A stretch of 64,000 nt of DNA from positions 62,001-126,000 of the forward strand of contig SDZD01000021.1 in the NCBI GenBank assembly GCA_004172935.1, given 5' to 3'. Below, piece after piece: positions 62,591 through 64,000 of the stretch (within the stretch, counting starts at the first letter, position 1; the number at the start of each line of letters is the position of its first letter). This stretch comes from a bacterium (GTDB lineage Bacteria; Armatimonadota; Abditibacteriia; Abditibacteriales; Abditibacteriaceae). The position numbers were made by a program, and so were the translations under genes. The notes beneath the pieces are model-generated. The model was given only the letters and a program-made list of their open reading frames with translations, had not been told where the DNA came from and did no database searches.

Positions 62591-63439
62591 TCAATTACGA
62601 GCAATCGGCTGATAACCCAGGAGAGAAAGCATTTTTTCACCGTACCGCTTTCCTAACTCTCTATATCCAGCAGGAGTGAAATGCAAATTATCGGGGCGTC
62701 CGAGGCACCCCTGCGAAGAAATGACGTGCGAGTTAGGGATAGTTTGGGGCAGAGTGTCGATAATGGTGTTCATGCTGGCACAAGCGCCTTTTTGATCGGC
62801 TCCCACCAGTTCGCCCGCGAGCAAGGGGACTTCTTCCGACTTCAGGTTCAAGTCGTTGATGAGGTTGCCGTAAATGCCTTTGACCTTGTTCGGCCACTCT
62901 CTGTCGCCTGTGTTGGACTCGCCTTGGTGCAAAAGAATTCCTTTAATCACACCGTCTTTTTGAGCCAACTTCCCCATATCGATAAGGTGCTGATACGGGT
63001 TGCCACCATAGGCGGCAATGGTGTTCTTCATCCAACCTGGAGCCGTCTCCGCATATGTTTTGTAGCTGTCTTTCTCGAAGACCTCGATCTTGCTCCCAGC
63101 GACAGAAACGTTAATCACTCCCACTTTGATGTTGGGCGGAAGATTCGCGACCAGGGTGCGGCCAAAGTAGTCGGCAGGGGATAGCCCCGTTGATTCCCTG
63201 CACAGAGACGTCGTTGCTGTGTACCAATGCCCCTGTTCCCTCTTCATTTTCGGAAAATCGACGGCAGCTAAAACCTGAAACCGTTCATCAACGGGGCCTT
63301 GGTCCTGTTCTTCGATGCCCGGATACCCTTCCATATTCGATTGTCCCAGACACAGGAAGACGTAGAAGTTTTTGTCCTGAGCAAAGGCTTTCGTACTCAA
63401 TAGCAGCAAGGCCGCTAACATAGTTGCTCTTGTTTTCAT
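62591..63439 (-). CDS. Sialate-O-acetylesterase-domain (CE6-like acetylxylan) esterase
   Basis: 282 residues with signal MKTRATMLAALLLLSTKAFA. SGNH-type fold of the SASA/DUF303 group: nucleophile Ser34 in CLGQSNMEG, a GVINVSVAGSKIE block, ILLHQGESNTGDREW (the block III-like segment) and NLHFTPAGYRELGKRY with the catalytic His. CE6 enzymes deacetylate xylan. It sits between the ABC permease (55 bases upstream) and the CE1 gene, all leftward. Confidence 0.87.
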   Translation of the reverse strand: MKTRATMLAALLLLSTKAFAQDKNFYVFLCLGQSNMEGYPGIEEQDQGPVDERFQVLAAVDFPKMKREQGHWYTATTSLCRESTGLSPADYFGRTLVANLPPNIKVGVINVSVAGSKIEVFEKDSYKTYAETAPGWMKNTIAAYGGNPYQHLIDMGKLAQKDGVIKGILLHQGESNTGDREWPNKVKGIYGNLINDLNLKSEEVPLLAGELVGADQKGACASMNTIIDTLPQTIPNSHVISSQGCLGRPDNLHFTPAGYRELGKRYGEKMLSLLGYQPIARN

Positions 63440-63494
63440 AATAGTCGTTTTGCTCTCTTTGAGAGGCTGTCAGTAACTGAGGTGAATCGGATGT

Positions 63495-64000
63495 CTATTT
63501 CAGCCCCGTAGTGGCGATACCTTGGATGAATGTGCGCTGGGCCAGGAAAAAGAGGAGGACAATGGGCGAAAGCACCAGAATCGAGGCGGCCATTAGAATG
63601 TTCCATTCGGTGCCCCCTTGCTGCGATTGAAAGCTTTGTAGACCAAGAGCCAGCGTGTACTGTTGGGGGTACTGCAAATAAACCAACGGACCGAGAAAAT
63701 CATTCCATACGCTCATAAAAGTGAACAGCGAAACAACCGCGAGCGCTGGACGAGCCAGTGGCACAATGATGCGCACGAAAATCATCCACTCCGAGCAGCC
63801 ATCGAGCCGAGCCGATTCGGAAAGTTCTTCAGGGATGGTGAGAAAAAACTGCCGCAACAGAAAAATGTTGAAGGCCGAGCCAAACCAGGCGGGAACCCAG
63901 AGAGGTTTCAAGGTGCCCATCCACTGAATCGGCGTGTTGTCGGTCATCCAACGAAAGATGGAAAACAGCGAAACCATCATGACAGGGAAGGGAATCATCA
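63495..64000 (-). CDS. ABC sugar transporter permease, MalG/LacG type (partial)
   Basis: The C-terminal 168 residues or more of a MalG-type (carbohydrate uptake 1) permease; the start lies beyond the window edge. The EAA loop reads ESARLDGCSEWMIFVRIIVP, the ATPase-coupling signature. It follows a membrane segment and precedes TMs ending LFFLAQRTFIQGIATTGLK. It would import xylo-oligomers for the cytoplasmic GH10 and GH52. The partner permease, binding protein and LacI sites are presumably to the right of the window. Confidence 0.92.
   Translation of the reverse strand, partial: MIPFPVMMVSLFSIFRWMTDNTPIQWMGTLKPLWVPAWFGSAFNIFLLRQFFLTIPEELSESARLDGCSEWMIFVRIIVPLARPALAVVSLFTFMSVWNDFLGPLVYLQYPQQYTLALGLQSFQSQQGGTEWNILMAASILVLSPIVLLFFLAQRTFIQGIATTGLK

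Overview
The window looks like a chromosome of a diderm, polysaccharide-degrading bacterium, most likely Armatimonadota or the related Abditibacteriota (inference). The evidence is four DUF1559 pseudopilin-like proteins with the N-terminal [17 protein letters not shown] segment followed by [17 protein letters not shown], which is typical of that group, plus a complete ExbB-ExbD-TonB/TonB-receptor set that requires an outer membrane. No rRNA, tRNA or CRISPR array was recognised.

Layout. 0-3.1 kb: housekeeping and small genes (end of nadC, birA, uvsE, DUF2231 membrane protein, secreted hypothetical, EamA-type transporter). 3.1-8.6 kb: leftward TonB system (receptor, exbB, exbD, tonB) with a DUF2946-like membrane protein and a Fur-like box upstream. 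8.9-19.7 kb: GH127 and GH92 glycosidases, a Spy-like periplasmic protein, a DUF1559 protein with a small membrane protein behind it, an aminotransferase and an AraJ-type MFS exporter. 19.7-21.0 kb: decayed DNA with a comM/yifB C-terminal relic and a tandem repeat. 21.0-29.9 kb: a tightly packed rightward cassette of an FtsK/EssC-like ATPase, a coiled-coil membrane protein, a helical protein with a degenerate zincin motif, two small proteins, a mini-ORF and a TPR membrane protein. It resembles a minimal type VII-like (WXG100/FtsK) system and is the best candidate for an undescribed system here. 29.9-36.4 kb: decayed DNA (serine-resolvase stub, IS630 relic, possible recombinase C-terminus) around a GC-richer, probably acquired GH3 gene and a DUF1559 gene.

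36.4-64 kb: a glucuronoarabinoxylan utilisation locus. It encodes secreted GH10 xylanase, two CE1-type esterases, a CE6-type acetylesterase, GH27 alpha-galactosidase, GH115 alpha-glucuronidase fused to an SGNH esterase, GH3 beta-xylosidase, GH95 alpha-fucosidase, cytoplasmic GH10 and GH52, xylose isomerase, two LacI paralogs and an ABC sugar permease. A GH43 relic lies inside it.

The locus is tied together by a repeated operator, GATGAC-N4-GTCATC, at seven places. Six of these lie at or just downstream of promoters of one uniform architecture (TTTARA-N16-TATAAT with GGG before the -10); the seventh is upstream of xylA. The likely flow is: extracellular xylan is stripped of acetyl, feruloyl, glucuronyl, galactosyl and fucosyl groups and cut by GH10; oligomers enter by an ABC importer; cytoplasmic GH10 and GH52 release xylose; XylA isomerises it. 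One or both LacI proteins probably repress the set and themselves.
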